Below, piece after piece: positions 1 through 11,450 of a stretch of DNA of 64,000 nucleotides. Location of the stretch: contig OZ007575.1 in the NCBI GenBank assembly GCA_963931925.1, forward strand, positions 46,080,152 through 46,144,151, in the 5' to 3' direction. Within the stretch, counting starts at the first letter, position 1; each line of letters begins with the position of its first letter. A program made the position numbers and the translations under genes. The DNA is from Onchidella celtica (taxonomy: Eukaryota; Mollusca; Gastropoda; Systellommatophora; Onchidiidae). The notes under the pieces were generated by a model that had not been told where the DNA came from, did no database searches, and worked only from the letters and a program-made list of their open reading frames with translations.

Positions 1-2682
1 GCACCGGATACCTCTAAGTTTCTTATTAAAGATGACTTACTATATCGTAATTTTCGGAATAAGCGAGAGGCCGTTATGCAACTTGTAGTACCGAGATCTT
101 TTCGTCGCGACATTATTCGTCTCGCGCATGACACTTCCTTGGCGGGTCACCAGGGAAAGGCCAGAACTAAGTCTCGAATACTATCCCAATTTTTTTGGCC
201 CAGTATTTACGCAGATGTAAACCGGTTCGTATCAACATGTGACGTATGTCAGAGACGTACCCCTAAAGGAAGAGCATCGAGAGCTCCTCTGCAGGAGATG
301 CCTATGGTCTCCAGACCATTTGAGCGCGTTGCCGTAGATATAGTTGGTCCTCTACACAAGTCAGACAGAGGACATCGTTTTATACTTTCTGTCATTGACT
401 ACGCAACCCGTTGGCCAGAGGCCATTCCGCTAAAAGACATTTCAGCTGATCATGTCGCTGAAGCTCTTATTACTATTTTTTCGCGTCTAGGGTTTCCGGT
501 TGAAATTTTATCGGACAGAGGTCCACAGTTTACCTCTGAGCTTTTTAAGAAAGTCTTGGAGTTGGTCGGGATTAAACAAAGATTGACATCTCCATACCAC
601 CCACAGTCTAATGGCTGCTGTGAACGTTGGAATGCTACCATGAAAAGTATGCTTGCACGAGTTTCCGCCGACAAACCGAGTGATTGGGATCGACAACTCC
701 CCGCTATTCTTTTTGCATACCGAGAACTACCGAACGCATCGACGGGTTTTTCTCCCTTCGAATTATTGTATGGTCGTAAGCCGCGTGGTCCAATGGCCAT
801 ACTCCATGATTTATTCGCTGGATCAGACACGGACGACAACGATACGCGGTCTGCATATCAATACGTTGTGGACTTGCGTCAGCGAATTCTTAACGCATGT
901 CAGCTCGCACAAAAATCTTCAGCTGCGCATGCTAGTCTTTATAAACAATATCGTGATCAAGGTAGCCGATTGCGAACCTTGACCGTCGGAGACCAAACTC
1001 TTGTTCTCCTTCCGGAAACGAAAAATAAACTCCTTCTTACATGGAAGGGACCTTTCAAAGTTCTAAAGAGACTTTCTCGAGTAAATTATCTTATCAAGAT
1101 TCGGGGACAGGACAAAGTCTTCCATATAAATATGTTAAAGCAGTACCTATCCGACGATGATAATCGACAGAATAATCGCCGAAATGTGGTTGCACAGGCC
1201 AATGCGGCCTTGGTTTCAGTTGACGATGATGATCCTATTAAGATAGAGAATTCAATACCCGCACTTCGATCTTCTGAAAACACTTCGGATGTGAATATAA
1301 ATCCAGATTTATCTGAATCGCAAAGACAAGATTTAAGAGATTTGCTTAACGAGTTTACTACAGTCTTTACTGATCTACCAGGTAATACTTCTTTGGTACA
1401 GCATGTTATAAGATTGAAGACGGATATACCCGTCTTTGTTAAACCATACCCGCGTCCGCTGCACGCACAGGAGACTATAATATCCGAGGTACGTAACATG
1501 TTTCACCTGGGAGTGATAGAGCGATCGACGAGTCCATATAACTCACCCATCGTCTTAGTGAAAAAAAAAGATGATACCGTGCGTTTTTGTATTGATTATC
1601 GTAAACTTAATGAGGTTACGATATATGACGCTGAACCGATTCCCAACCAGGAGAATCTTTTTGCTCAGTTAGCGAGGGCAACGATTTTTTCTAAAATTGA
1701 TCTTTCCAAAGGTTATTGGCAAATTCCGCTTGATGAGAATAGCAAGCAATATACCGCTTTTCAGACTCCGTTGGGTCTTATGCAGTGGCGCTATATGCCT
1801 TTCGGGTTAGTTACAGCCCCTGCTACTTTCGCCCGTATGATGACAATATTGCTCCAGGGTATGAATTCCGTATTGTCGTATTTTGACGACATTTGTATTT
1901 ATGAAACCGATTGGTCGGGCCACCTTGCAGCCCTACGACAAGTTTTTATTGCTCTTCGTCGAGCTGGCCTTACGGCAAAACCCAGTAAGGTATTTTTAGG
2001 CTACAATGAAATTAATATTCTGGGCCATACAATTGCCCACGGCGTTCAGACTCCTGATGACAAGAAGATAACTACCATCTTAAAGCTCCAACCTCCTCGA
2101 ACTAAGAAAGAAGTTCGTAGTTTATTGGGCTTTCTTAACTATTATAGGAAATTCATTCCAAATTTTTCTTCGCTTACAGCTCCGTTGTCAGACCTCACAA
2201 GAAAGAATTTTCCTAATAAAGTGAAATGGACAACCGAATGTGCTGATACACTTCGTACCGTTCAACAATTGTTTTCCACTTCCCCCATTCTCATACTACC
2301 AGACATAAACCAAATATTTATTGTCCGCACTGATGCGTCGGACAAGGGATTGGGAGCTGTGTTATTACAGGAACGAGACGATACTTTGCGGCCATGTCTA
2401 TACGCCAGCCGCAAGTTGCTGGATAGGGAATGCCGCTATGCAATTATCGAGCGAGAGTGCCTCGCTATCATTTTTGCTGTAAACGCATTTTCGAGATATC
2501 TACTCATGTCTGAATTTATAATTGAAACGGACCATCGTCCGTTGTTATTCTTAAAGACTAACAGGGCTAAAAATGCTCGATTAACGAGGTGGAGTCTTGC
2601 ACTCCAGGAATACCGCTTTGTTATCCGGTCTATCCCGGGCGGTGACAATTCCCAAGCTGATATTTTGTCACGTCTCATTTAA
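1..2682 (+). CDS. pol: Gmr1-like Ty3/gypsy polyprotein, 3' part (INT-RT-RNase H)
   Basis: Retrotransposon polyprotein that would copy the element's RNA into DNA and insert it. The frame is open from the first base of the window, so the first ATG at 76 is not the true start, and gag and protease must lie upstream. Counting from that ATG: an HHCC zinc-binding integrase N-terminus (H18, H25, C55, C58), the integrase core with D88, D147 and E183, and a GPY/F-type module near residue 323. Then reverse transcriptase with FCIDYRKLNEV near 503, YFDD near 601, RNase H starting near 750 with RTDASDKG, and an ending close to ADILSRLI. Integrase therefore precedes reverse transcriptase, the reverse of ordinary Ty3/gypsy. 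That order with gypsy-like domains is the hallmark of the Gmr1 clade. The part inside the window looks whole, which suggests a fairly young copy. Confidence 0.93.
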   Translation, partial: APDTSKFLIKDDLLYRNFRNKREAVMQLVVPRSFRRDIIRLAHDTSLAGHQGKARTKSRILSQFFWPSIYADVNRFVSTCDVCQRRTPKGRASRAPLQEMPMVSRPFERVAVDIVGPLHKSDRGHRFILSVIDYATRWPEAIPLKDISADHVAEALITIFSRLGFPVEILSDRGPQFTSELFKKVLELVGIKQRLTSPYHPQSNGCCERWNATMKSMLARVSADKPSDWDRQLPAILFAYRELPNASTGFSPFELLYGRKPRGPMAILHDLFAGSDTDDNDTRSAYQYVVDLRQRILNACQLAQKSSAAHASLYKQYRDQGSRLRTLTVGDQTLVLLPETKNKLLLTWKGPFKVLKRLSRVNYLIKIRGQDKVFHINMLKQYLSDDDNRQNNRRNVVAQANAALVSVDDDDPIKIENSIPALRSSENTSDVNINPDLSESQRQDLRDLLNEFTTVFTDLPGNTSLVQHVIRLKTDIPVFVKPYPRPLHAQETIISEVRNMFHLGVIERSTSPYNSPIVLVKKKDDTVRFCIDYRKLNEVTIYDAEPIPNQENLFAQLARATIFSKIDLSKGYWQIPLDENSKQYTAFQTPLGLMQWRYMPFGLVTAPATFARMMTILLQGMNSVLSYFDDICIYETDWSGHLAALRQVFIALRRAGLTAKPSKVFLGYNEINILGHTIAHGVQTPDDKKITTILKLQPPRTKKEVRSLLGFLNYYRKFIPNFSSLTAPLSDLTRKNFPNKVKWTTECADTLRTVQQLFSTSPILILPDINQIFIVRTDASDKGLGAVLLQERDDTLRPCLYASRKLLDRECRYAIIERECLAIIFAVNAFSRYLLMSEFIIETDHRPLLFLKTNRAKNARLTRWSLALQEYRFVIRSIPGGDNSQADILSRLI

Positions 2683-3361
2683 ATTCCTATTAAAGATTGT
2701 TGTGTCTTGTATTGGGGTTGGATAGTGCTTGTCCCCCTCAATTCTAGACGGTGGATGGATTCACATTTATCTTGTTCATTACGTTATGAACCATTTTTAC
2801 AATCCTTTTTTTTTGTGAATATCCTCTTTCCACCAGCGTCATTCCTGACTGTGACCTGAACTTCTGGCAAACCTGACGCCCTTGTCAGCGGGTCAATGAG
2901 ATGAAGACATGGCAAACCAAGCTACCAGAGCTACTGCTGCCATTGGATACCACAGTATTTTAATTAACAATATATTGTGTGTGAATATGTATATAAGCAG
3001 CAATTGTGTGTGTTGACTATATAATTATGAGCCTATTTCTTCAGTAAGGCTTCATTATTTGATAATAGTTATACTTTAATCCAGCAGTATACAGTGATAT
3101 ACTCATTATTATTATAGATGTTTCTGAGAATTTTGATTGTGTGCAGTAAGAATGTTTAAATAGAATAAATTCTATAGAACGTGGCATTAATAATTGTATG
3201 CTGTTTGTCCATCCAATATGCACGTTCTTAGTTAGATTTTTCTTCTCAAGCTTAAGACTCATTTTTCTACAGTACTACTTAACCCCCTACCACAATAACT
3301 TTGGGATTTCTTGGATCCTATCGTGTAAATTTTATTTAAAATTTTCACTGGGGTGGGGGAT
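2683..3361. other. Non-coding stretch after the polyprotein
   Basis: Holds the 3' untranslated part and probably all or part of the LTR of the preceding element. It is AT-rich, with a TATA-like site near 2991 and an AATAAA-like string near 3164. I see no gene. Confidence 0.5.
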
Positions 3362-4575
3362 ATGTCAGGATTAGGATTTGAATTGCCGTGCTAGGTCACG
3401 CATTGTTTATTACATGGCATCATTGATTTTAGCCAGTGCAAACGTCCTTGAACTATTCCCGTGGACAGTTTGTTTTTGTAACGCTTTTCTTAGAGATGGA
3501 AAGAAAGTGGGTCAGGATAGAACGAATGGATAAATTAACAGTGACGATGCAGTTTTCGACCCCGTGGTTTGGGTGTACTTTAACAGGGAAAGACGGGGCG
3601 AATAAGGGGTGAATAAATTCGTACATAAAACGTTTAGGGTGTAGAGACTTTGCGAAAGGTTTTGACATCCTAAGTCTGACTTTGTCTGTTACTATTAATA
3701 GAATCTATTGGCGCTGCGAGCGGAGCTCGAAGTGGATGCACCAATCAAATTTGAGCAGTCACGTGATTTGCAGAAGATAAGCGGTGACATGTTTATGCTA
3801 CCTCACTCCATGCAGCGTATCCTATTCTGCGAAGGTGTCGGCTAAGGTTCAGCCAGAGGGAACCATAAGACTGTTAACGTCATGTCTATGTCCTGGATAG
3901 ACAATGAAAATAACCCACAGCTCTTTTCTCCAGTTCCCTGAAATTGTTTCAGGGAACCAATCGTAAGTTTCATCACCATGATTCGAGATGATGTGAATCT
4001 GACCCTAACTTTCCAGTAGAAGTGCGACCAAGGGAATGCAAGACCATAAAGTTTTACTTGCAATTAAGATCTAGAACGAGTGACTGATATACACATTTGT
4101 AAATTGTAATTGATGTGTCTGGATGAGGCTGGGGATTGCCAGCCCATCCTAGAACAGATCTAGATCTATCTTAACTACGTCAGTGTGTCTTGACGGTTTG
4201 ATCCTTTATAAGCAGTTAAATGAGTTAATATTGTCGTCTGAGACATAAGTATATTATTTGTGAAGTAGTAGGCAGTCTATATTTCTGAAGATAAATAATT
4301 ACTAAGTAAACTGTGAATGAATCAGAATGATATAGAGTCTCAAATCTCTTAAGACTCTAGAGGAGATTTATAGTTATGTATTTTAGTATTTTCATTTGAT
4401 GCTGCTGATGTTGACTTTTAATATGTAAACGATAGACGAAATTGTTAGGAATTTCAGTAATAAATTTGTGGCCCTACAAGGTCCTTGATATAACTTACTC
4501 GAAATTGTTATTAGTGTATGTGGCATGGTATGGCAGAGTAATTTCTAAAACCTCTCGATTTAAATGCAGTCGAAC
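3362..4575 (+). repeat. Left arm of large inverted repeat
   Basis: This 1.2 kb stretch is present again in reverse complement at about 7733-9062. Matching blocks keep the same order throughout: the GTCCTTGAACT block at 3447 against 8975, the block ending in CGACCCCGTG against 8855, the GATGCACCAATCAAAT block at 3733 against 8640, the GGCTGGGGATTGCCAGCCC block at 4127 against 8163, and the CCTCTCGATTT block at 4552 against 7750. One compared stretch of about 120 bases agrees at roughly 85 per cent by eye, with small indels. It has no coding potential. It could be the arm of a foldback-type element, or one of two separately inserted copies of a dispersed repeat. Confidence 0.85.
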
Positions 4576-7500
4576 ACCTAAATTTATAGTTTAGTAATCC
4601 CCAACGTAACACTCGAGGGCACACCCCTCTTCCAACTCGTAACAGCTGGCACATTTCAAAGTCGGAAATAATCTCCGGAACAGATGACCAAAAACAAACA
4701 ACCCACAACCAAAATGTCACATGAGCTAACGAAGATCTCCGGTGCCCTCAATTGGTGATTGAATTAGTTGGTGGTTCATCATTGTCAGACAATGGCCTGT
4801 TTCTCGCTTGTTACCTTGACACTCTGAGAATTGTATAGATTTGTTTTGTCTCGCTGCTTAATCATTACAAGTGAACCAATTAGACAAGTACTCGTTTTCT
4901 ATATTCACCGAAATTATAAATTGTAAACAATGTAGGCCATTTTTTTTTTTTAAGTTATGTTTCCCTATTTGATTTACCATCGATTTACAAATCACATTTG
5001 GCATAATTATAGAGATAACGCCGGAACAGAGGACAATTATTTTGATTCTCTAGATGATATCAAAATTTTATTTTGTTTCGTGTTTTTAGTTTTAGAAGAC
5101 AAACGTGAATATAATTAAGGTTTAATGGGAAGAACAAATAAACACGTGACAATTGTTAGTTTTCTTTTAATGGGAAGATGCATATCCTAGTTGAAAACTA
5201 TAAATGTAATAGAAAAAAAAAAAGAAAATTGGTCAAGGAACCAAAGAAAATCCTGGGGTTATCGCCACTTCCTTCAACAACAAATGTTTTTGTTTCATCC
5301 ACCCCCCCCCCCCTCGGGCTCCTTATTCTAAAGAGATATAAACTGTCCCTCTTCCCCAAGAAAAAAAAAAATCAAAGATGGAGCAGTCAGCCAAGATGGC
5401 GGATTCTAAAAAAAAAAACTTAGACCTGTACTTTTTCCGATTATATGGTTGGATGAAGAACATAAACCTATGACAAATTAGCACAAAAAGTCATATCTGA
5501 AAAAAAAAAAAAGACAGACTTTTTTCGTTTAAATAACATAAATTATAAACTATGCTGTCTTCCTTTCTTCCCTGTTCTTTGTTTATCAAACTTCGCAGTT
5601 TCAATCGAGGTTTGACAGATTGATCTAGAAACACAGAGTGTCGTTTTGTTTGAATTGTCTGTGTTACCTGTCACGTTTACAGCAAATTGGTGCACGATCC
5701 ATTTTCTTTCATGCAGACTGACAGAATTGTGGCTTTGTGCTTTAAACCATTAAAGGAGTTATTTATAGACAGGAAATTAAGCGTAGGTGACAGAAAGATA
5801 AACTGGCCACAAGTTGAATGAATCGTGTTTTGAATGTCAGAGTTTTAGACATTCGAACATATTACTAATTTCGTTTATGCATACAACCCTCAACCGACCA
5901 CTACTGTTTTGTCTCCGGTATTCGTATCCGATGTGCGTCTGTGTGAACCCGTTTTTTGTCAAATTAGTCCACATCTACAGACTCAAAGTGGAATATCTTT
6001 CTGCGATTTTCCGTGGACTACACGATATATCCCGATAAATGAGTACAGATATTGTGTTGGGTTTTCGCCCCAATACATCCACCAAAGATATCTTATTTAC
6101 ACATTAAGTTGCCCTTTGATGACATAGTCTACTTAATTCTCTACAGTCGCCATCCCAGAGACATCATGTGTTTACCCGTTCAGACATTCTGGCCCTTACG
6201 ACAGGAAATGGTCGACTAGAATTACCAAGAGCTCTCTCATGCAAAAATGTCATAGAGCCCAATCCTGTAGAAATTTCAGACATTTCTTAACAGTCTCTTT
6301 TTTTTTACATTAACCTCTTTCATTAACTCTTAGAAAAGTCGGGTCTAGTGCTGACCTGAGGCCTCAAAAGAAATGTGTTGAATAACAAAGGGCCAGTGCT
6401 CGATGGCGAGGCAATTAAATTACGGGCCCTGGCTACTGTCTCAATCTGGGCAAATGACCGAAACGTACCGACAATAACCGAAAACAAACGAAGAAACCCT
6501 ATTCGACAATTTCTATTGGTTGCCGCCGAGGGTGAGCGCCGCGCCTCAGGTTTTATGCCATTAGTGTCACAGGTCACGTCTAGAGGAGTTAATTAGAGTT
6601 ATCTGCCCACTATTTCCGCCGTGTTGGAAATGACCATGGGTGAATTCGAATGACAAATTGACGGGGATCGCCCAGATCAATAAATCACCTCCAAACTGCT
6701 TAATTATTTAGATTCTTTCTCATGGTATGCACGCCCGGAAATTGAACTGAACGACATATATGGTAATTTTATTATTCATGGTTTACTTTGGTACTAATCT
6801 TTAGATTTTCAAAACAATAAAACTATCAAGCATTTTGTTTGTATTCTGTATAATGTGTTTGAAAATAGCTTGATTAAAAAAAAATGCATGTCTCCGAATC
6901 ACGACCACACTTCTTGTTTGTTATTATCTCCATTTTCTGAGAAACTGGAGATCTTTTAGTATGTAGAAGCGGTAAGGTATGACAAATGCACATTTTGACA
7001 CGTTTAAGATGCGTTGTGGCACTTATCAAGCTGTTTCACAGCTCCGATTTATTCTAACTTTTTATCATAACTCTAAAGCCACCCACATCTGACAGTGAAT
7101 TTCTTAGCTGTGCAAACGTGGAATTGGAGCTGATGTCACGGAATTCTATCCTGAATGTTGCTGTGACGAAATCTGTGGCTTGTGACATAACTGTACTTGA
7201 TTTCTGTATATTTGATTGAAATGTATTTAATTACAATGAACAATTATTATGTCAGCTTACTCTTAGTTTACCCACGGGCAATCTGGGCGTCGCCCACGCA
7301 AACAAACAAGATAAGAAAGAGTCGACCGACGCCTCTTGAGAATAGAATCTGCCACGCTTGTGATCGTAATCGAGTTTCAAACGAAAATTTCATTATACAC
7401 GATACTCCGAGTGATGATTTTTTTTTTTTAAATATGAGTTTTATGTTGTTGGTTTCGTAAACCTATAAAAACAGCTAGAAAATTTGAAAGGAGTGGGATG

Positions 7501-7732
7501 AGACGGGAGAAGAGGGGTGCTGATAAAATTGTCAAAGAGCAAATAACTATCTATGAGCCGAACCAACTTTGTAATATTGATTTCGAAGTGATCTTTTGCG
7601 TCATGTGGCCGTACTGAGCTTCCCCCCCCCCCCCCAGTGACTTGCTTTTTCACCTTTTGGGTTAGGACTAGTGTTACGGGTCTGGTACTGGGTGATCGTG
7701 TTACAGAGTGGGTGTTATGGGTTATTGGTTTT
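4576..7732. other. Spacer between the inverted-repeat arms
   Basis: AT-rich sequence with homopolymer runs (poly-A near 5210-5500, poly-C near 5303 and 7621). Open frames are all under 90 codons and none resembles a known family. No transposase, capsid or polymerase motif is visible. I see no gene. Confidence 0.6.
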
Positions 7733-9062
7733 ATGACTGCATTTTAAAATCGAGAGGTATTTATGAATTACTCTTTCATACCATGCCACACACTAATAAC
7801 AATCTGAATAAGTTTTATGAACAGACCTGCAGGGCCACAAATTTAATTACCTTAAAATTCCTAACAATTTTGTCTAGATCTCTTACATACTAAAAAGACA
7901 ACATCAGCAGCATCAAATGAAAATTCAATAATATGTCACTAGAAGTCTCCTCTAGATTCCTATAAGATTAAGATCATTCTGACTCACTCACAATTTAAGT
8001 ATTAATTATCTATCTCTCAGATATAGTCTGCCTACTATCTATCAAGCAATATACTAATGTCTCTGGCGACAATGTCATCTCAGCTATTTGTGCCTACCGC
8101 TTATAATGGATCAAGCTCGTCAATACAAACTGACGTAGTTAAGTTAGATCTACTCTAGGATGGGCTGGCAATCCCCAGCCTCATCCAGACAAATCAATTC
8201 CAATTCACAGTTGTGTATGCCAAACATTCATACTAGATCTAGTTGCAAGTTAATATACATCTTTGTCTTGCATTCTTGGGTAGCACTTCTATCATGTGCG
8301 GCAATCCTGTCCTACTGGAAAAATTACGTTCAGCTCCTCGTTCATTGTTGAATCATCAACAGACAAACACTTACACTTGGTCCCTGATAAGGAATCAGGG
8401 AACAGTAGACAACAGCAGTGGGTATATCATAATCGAGCACATGGCTTAATCTCAATGCCTATAATGGACATAGACATGAAAACAACAGTCTTCTGATTCT
8501 TCTGGCAGAATCACGCCGACGCCTGCACAGATGGAATTTTCTGTATGGAGTCCTGAACATAGGAATGGCTACGCTTATATACTGTGCGGCCAGCTGCAAA
8601 TTACCGTCCAAATGCCTAGATTTGATTGGTGCATCCATTCGAGCTCCGCTCGCGGTATTAATAGATCTACATGGAAGTTGGTCACGGCCTTGTACTAGAA
8701 ACAGACAAGGTCGAATTAAAATGTCAAAACCATTACTAAAATCTCTAAACCCTCGTGCTTTCTACGTTTTATGTACGAATTTCTGAACGCGACTAAGCGT
8801 CTTAAACTATCTATCCTTATTCACCCCTTGTAAGAGTTCATCAAAATCACGGGGTCGAGAATTGCACTGTCACTCCTAACTTATCCATTTATTCTATCTT
8901 GCCCCACTTTCTTTCCATCTCTAAGAAAAAGTGTTACAAAAACAAACTGTTCACGAGAACAGTTCAAGGACATTTACGCTGGTTATAATCAACGAGACCG
9001 TGAAAAAAAACAAGTCTTTTCAAGTCGTGACCCAGCACGACAATTACAGTATTAACCTTGAC
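7733..9062 (-). repeat. Right arm of large inverted repeat
   Basis: Reverse-complement partner of 3362-4575, about 100 bases longer through small insertions. Read on the minus strand it holds GTATATAAGCG near 8580, a TATA-like string. The left arm has TTTATAAGCAG near 4205 at a different place, so a shared promoter is not shown. Outer similarity fades near 9062, and inner similarity fades near 7733, or more weakly near 7670. No target-site duplication could be recognised at the outer ends. Confidence 0.85.
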
Positions 9063-9483
9063 AACTAGGGTTAAGATTATCATTGTTAAATTTGCCGTAA
9101 TAATATTTTCGTGCGAGACAAGGCCACAATCATTTTTTTCCGACCTCCGCCACAACACATTAGTACACGAGATATTATAAAAACGACAGAATCTTTTTTC
9201 CTTGAAAAAGGTTGTTGCCGAAATATCGGCCATTTGCTGCCTTGTCTTTTAGTTTGCATTTCATTGTTTCGTTTGAGTATTATTTCTTACGCAAGGCTTT
9301 GCTACACACATTGGTACACACCCCCAAAACGGCACCAATCGGACGTCTGTGGAATGTCGTAAGATGCCGTTCTACGTAGAAACGATCTCAATCTATGGTG
9401 CAAAAAATGACGTCAATCCTACGTGAGGGATTTCCCTTGGGTTGCTGACTGGGATGAGCCTTGCTTTCGATAATAATACACCA
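9063..9483. other. Unassigned intergenic stretch
   Basis: No gene or recognised repeat. It contains a short palindromic GCCGAAATATCGGC near 9217. Open frames here are short and unlike any family I know. Confidence 0.5.
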
Positions 9484-9921
9484 CAGGACACGGTGGACAG
9501 TACCGACAGTACCGGGTTCGAATCCCGGTCGGTGCAGGCATGATGGAAATTTTTGGATTTTTCTCATATTTTCCTGTCCCTGATCCTACGGTGAGTAGGA
9601 TCGGGCACCTAGTCTTCTCGGATAAGGACGAAAAATTCGGAGGGCTCGTGTGCATGTTGGGCACGTTAAAAATACATTGGCGGTTGGGAAATCGAGAAGA
9701 GCAGGCCGAATAGACCACTGCCCGGGCAAAATTAAATAAGAATTTATCTACTCCCTTCCTCTCCCACCCCACCCCCACCCCTCCCCCGAAAAAAAGAAAC
9801 GCCGACCGCCGCTGCACTGTGGCGACGACGTGTCTGCTCCAGTTATAACTGGGCTGCAATGACACACAGGCAAATTTCCCAAATGGGATTAATGAAGTAT
9901 ACAAAATACAAATACAAAAAA
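9484..9921 (+). mobile_element. tRNA-derived SINE, tail type A
   Basis: The head holds a Pol III B-box (GGTTCGAATCC near 9514) but its A-box and anticodon region are shortened. It is followed by the family body (TTCTCGGATAAGGACGAAAA near 9617, GAGCAGGCCGAA near 9697, CTGCCCGGGCAAAATTAAAT near 9719). After a C-rich linker comes tail A (GCTGCACTGTGGCGACGACG near 9811), ending in a CAAATACAAA-type tail. The 161-codon open frame on the other strand is only the antisense of this SINE. Confidence 0.85.
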
Positions 9922-10004
9922 ATATATATATAATCTGTCACACAATCACACATATACACTGAATTTAAATGGCTTTTATTACGTGACCGTAGCATTTTAC
10001 ACAG

Positions 10005-10090
10005 TAAGTTATATCTGAACTGTTAACACAAGTCAGTATTTTCTCTACCAGGCTTTGTAATTAGACTACGGTCCCTTAGCAAACAGCCTT
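10005..10090 (+). repeat. Short dispersed repeat, partial copy
   Basis: The CAGTATTTTCTCT, GGCTTTGTAATTAGACTACGG and CCCTTAGC blocks recur at 30402-30507 and 44118-44188. The complete-looking copy is at 30402. Confidence 0.55.
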
Positions 10091-10153
10091 TAAATTTAAA
10101 AAAAAAAAAAACAACTCATAATTCCGCTTGGACATAAGACAATGGTGGAATAT

Positions 10154-10412
10154 CTTTTATTTTTTAGTTATCGAAATGAATGATAAGTTTGCTGAACAAC
10201 TGTCAAGTCTCTACGTGAACGGCTGTCCGTATGTGGACAGTAAGGTCGGGAATATAATGATTACTCCCTTGTACATGCAAATTTTTTTATTTTTTTTTTA
10301 GTTACCGAAATGAATGGTAAGTCTGCTGAACAACAACTGTCAAGTTTCTACATGAACGGGTGTCTGTAGGTGGACAGTAAGATCAGGATTATAATGATTA
10401 CTCCCTTGTGCG
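10154..10412 (+). repeat. Tandem duplication, two units of about 128 bp
   Basis: Two adjacent copies share ATTTTTTAGTTA, CGAAATGAATG, AAGT, TGCTGAACAAC, CTGTCAAG and TAATGATTACTCCCTTGT. They differ by scattered substitutions and by one extra AAC, so the duplication is not recent. No coding potential. It may be part of a wider repeat. Confidence 0.8.
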
Positions 10413-10639
10413 AGCAATCATTGTGATTCTGCAACAAAATAGGTGTTACATTTTAAAATTAACCATAAAGGTATTAAAATAAGAATACGAAATACAAGTT
10501 TCATAATTCGAAGCTACAGTAATGTGAACATTTGAGAAAGTGTTGAAGACACAAATATTTTGAAAATTTTGACAATGTCGTTTTTCACGTAAAGAGATCA
10601 CAGACGTTTTTGTATAGTATAAAAGATAATAGAAACGAT

Positions 10640-11434
10640 AAGATGAGATACTCCCTTCTTCGCACCGCTAAAAAAAAATCGTGCACACAGTTTTCGCGTT
10701 GATCGGGGGGGCGGGGCATATGGTGCTTTAGCGTGAAAAGAATTAATGCTTGATATAATGATCAATTAATGATGCAGATATGTCACAGTGCTACTGCGAC
10801 TAAAAAATAAAAAATAGCCAGATTTTGCACAAATAATTTCCCACAGGGATTGGTTATAATTACAAAATAGGTGACGTCATTCAAGGCCGACAGATATAGC
10901 TGACCAGTGAACAAAATTCAGTATTTTCCCTATTCGGTTTCGTAAAAATAATGCATTGTTCATGACGTCCGCGCATTCGACATTAGGTGTCGGTGCGAAA
11001 TCTGTGCACGCTGAAAGCGATAGCTGTCTCATCTTATTCTATCTATTGTCTTTGATAGTACCTAAGATACTAGAATTGGTAAGATTGCATTTAGCGTGCA
11101 CAGATTTCGCACGCGCGGAAGACACGAAAAAGTGCCGTATTTTACAAAGCCAAATAGGGAAAATGTTGAATTTTGTTCACTGTTCAGGTGTCGCTATGGG
11201 TCTTGATTGACGTCACTTATTGTGGAATTATAACCCTAATCGCTGTGGGGCAAAACTCGAGCTATTTTTTCTTTTTTTTTCAGTCGCAGTAGCACTGTCA
11301 CAATTTTGCATCGTGAATTTATGATTATATCAAGTATTCTTATCATATTATGCGTCATGGGCCCCACCCCCGATCAGGGCGCAAATTGCGTGCCGGGTTT
11401 GTTTTAGTGGTCCGAGGAAGATAGTGTCTCATCT
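10640..11434. mobile_element. Head-to-head pair of one MITE-like repeat
   Basis: Arm 1 (10640-11034) and arm 2 (about 11092-11434, inverted) carry the same sequence. Shared blocks are TCAGTCGCAGTAGCACTGT, AAATTTGCATCGTG-like strings, TGACGTCA and CACGCTAAATGC. Both outer ends carry AAGATGAGA. A single copy of the unit, carrying TCTCATCCTATTG, lies at 20044-20392. The pair could therefore be one foldback element or a unit inserted beside an inverted relative. TGATAGTACC occurs at both 11050 and 11440 and may be a target duplication around arm 2. Non-coding. Confidence 0.7.
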
Positions 11435-11450
11435 TATCGTTGATAGTACC

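Larger units (their letters stand above)
1..3361 (+). mobile_element. Gmr1-like LTR retrotransposon, 3' portion
   Basis: The element that carries the integrase-first polyprotein enters from the left edge. Its 3' non-coding part and presumably its 3' LTR lie after base 2682. A TATA-like string (TATATAAGCAGC, near 2991) would fit an LTR promoter, but the 5' LTR is outside the window, so no LTR boundary or target duplication can be set. The end given here is simply where the next repeat begins. Family: Ty3/gypsy (Metaviridae), Gmr1 group by domain order. The visible coding part looks whole. Age looks low from the open frame, but LTR divergence could not be measured. Confidence 0.7.

Noticed and set aside
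2683-4575. Treating the left inverted-repeat arm as the 3' LTR of the Gmr1-like element
   Set aside because: The 5' LTR is outside the window, and the arm starts about 680 bases after the stop without a visible purine tract or TG start, so the link cannot be supported.
3362-9062. Polinton-like element suggested by the long inverted arms
   Set aside because: No polymerase, integrase, protease, ATPase or capsid motif is seen between the arms, and 5.7 kb is short for that group.
9419-9904. 161-codon minus-strand frame
   Set aside because: Antisense of a SINE. Similar peptides appear antisense to the SINE at 52686-52907.
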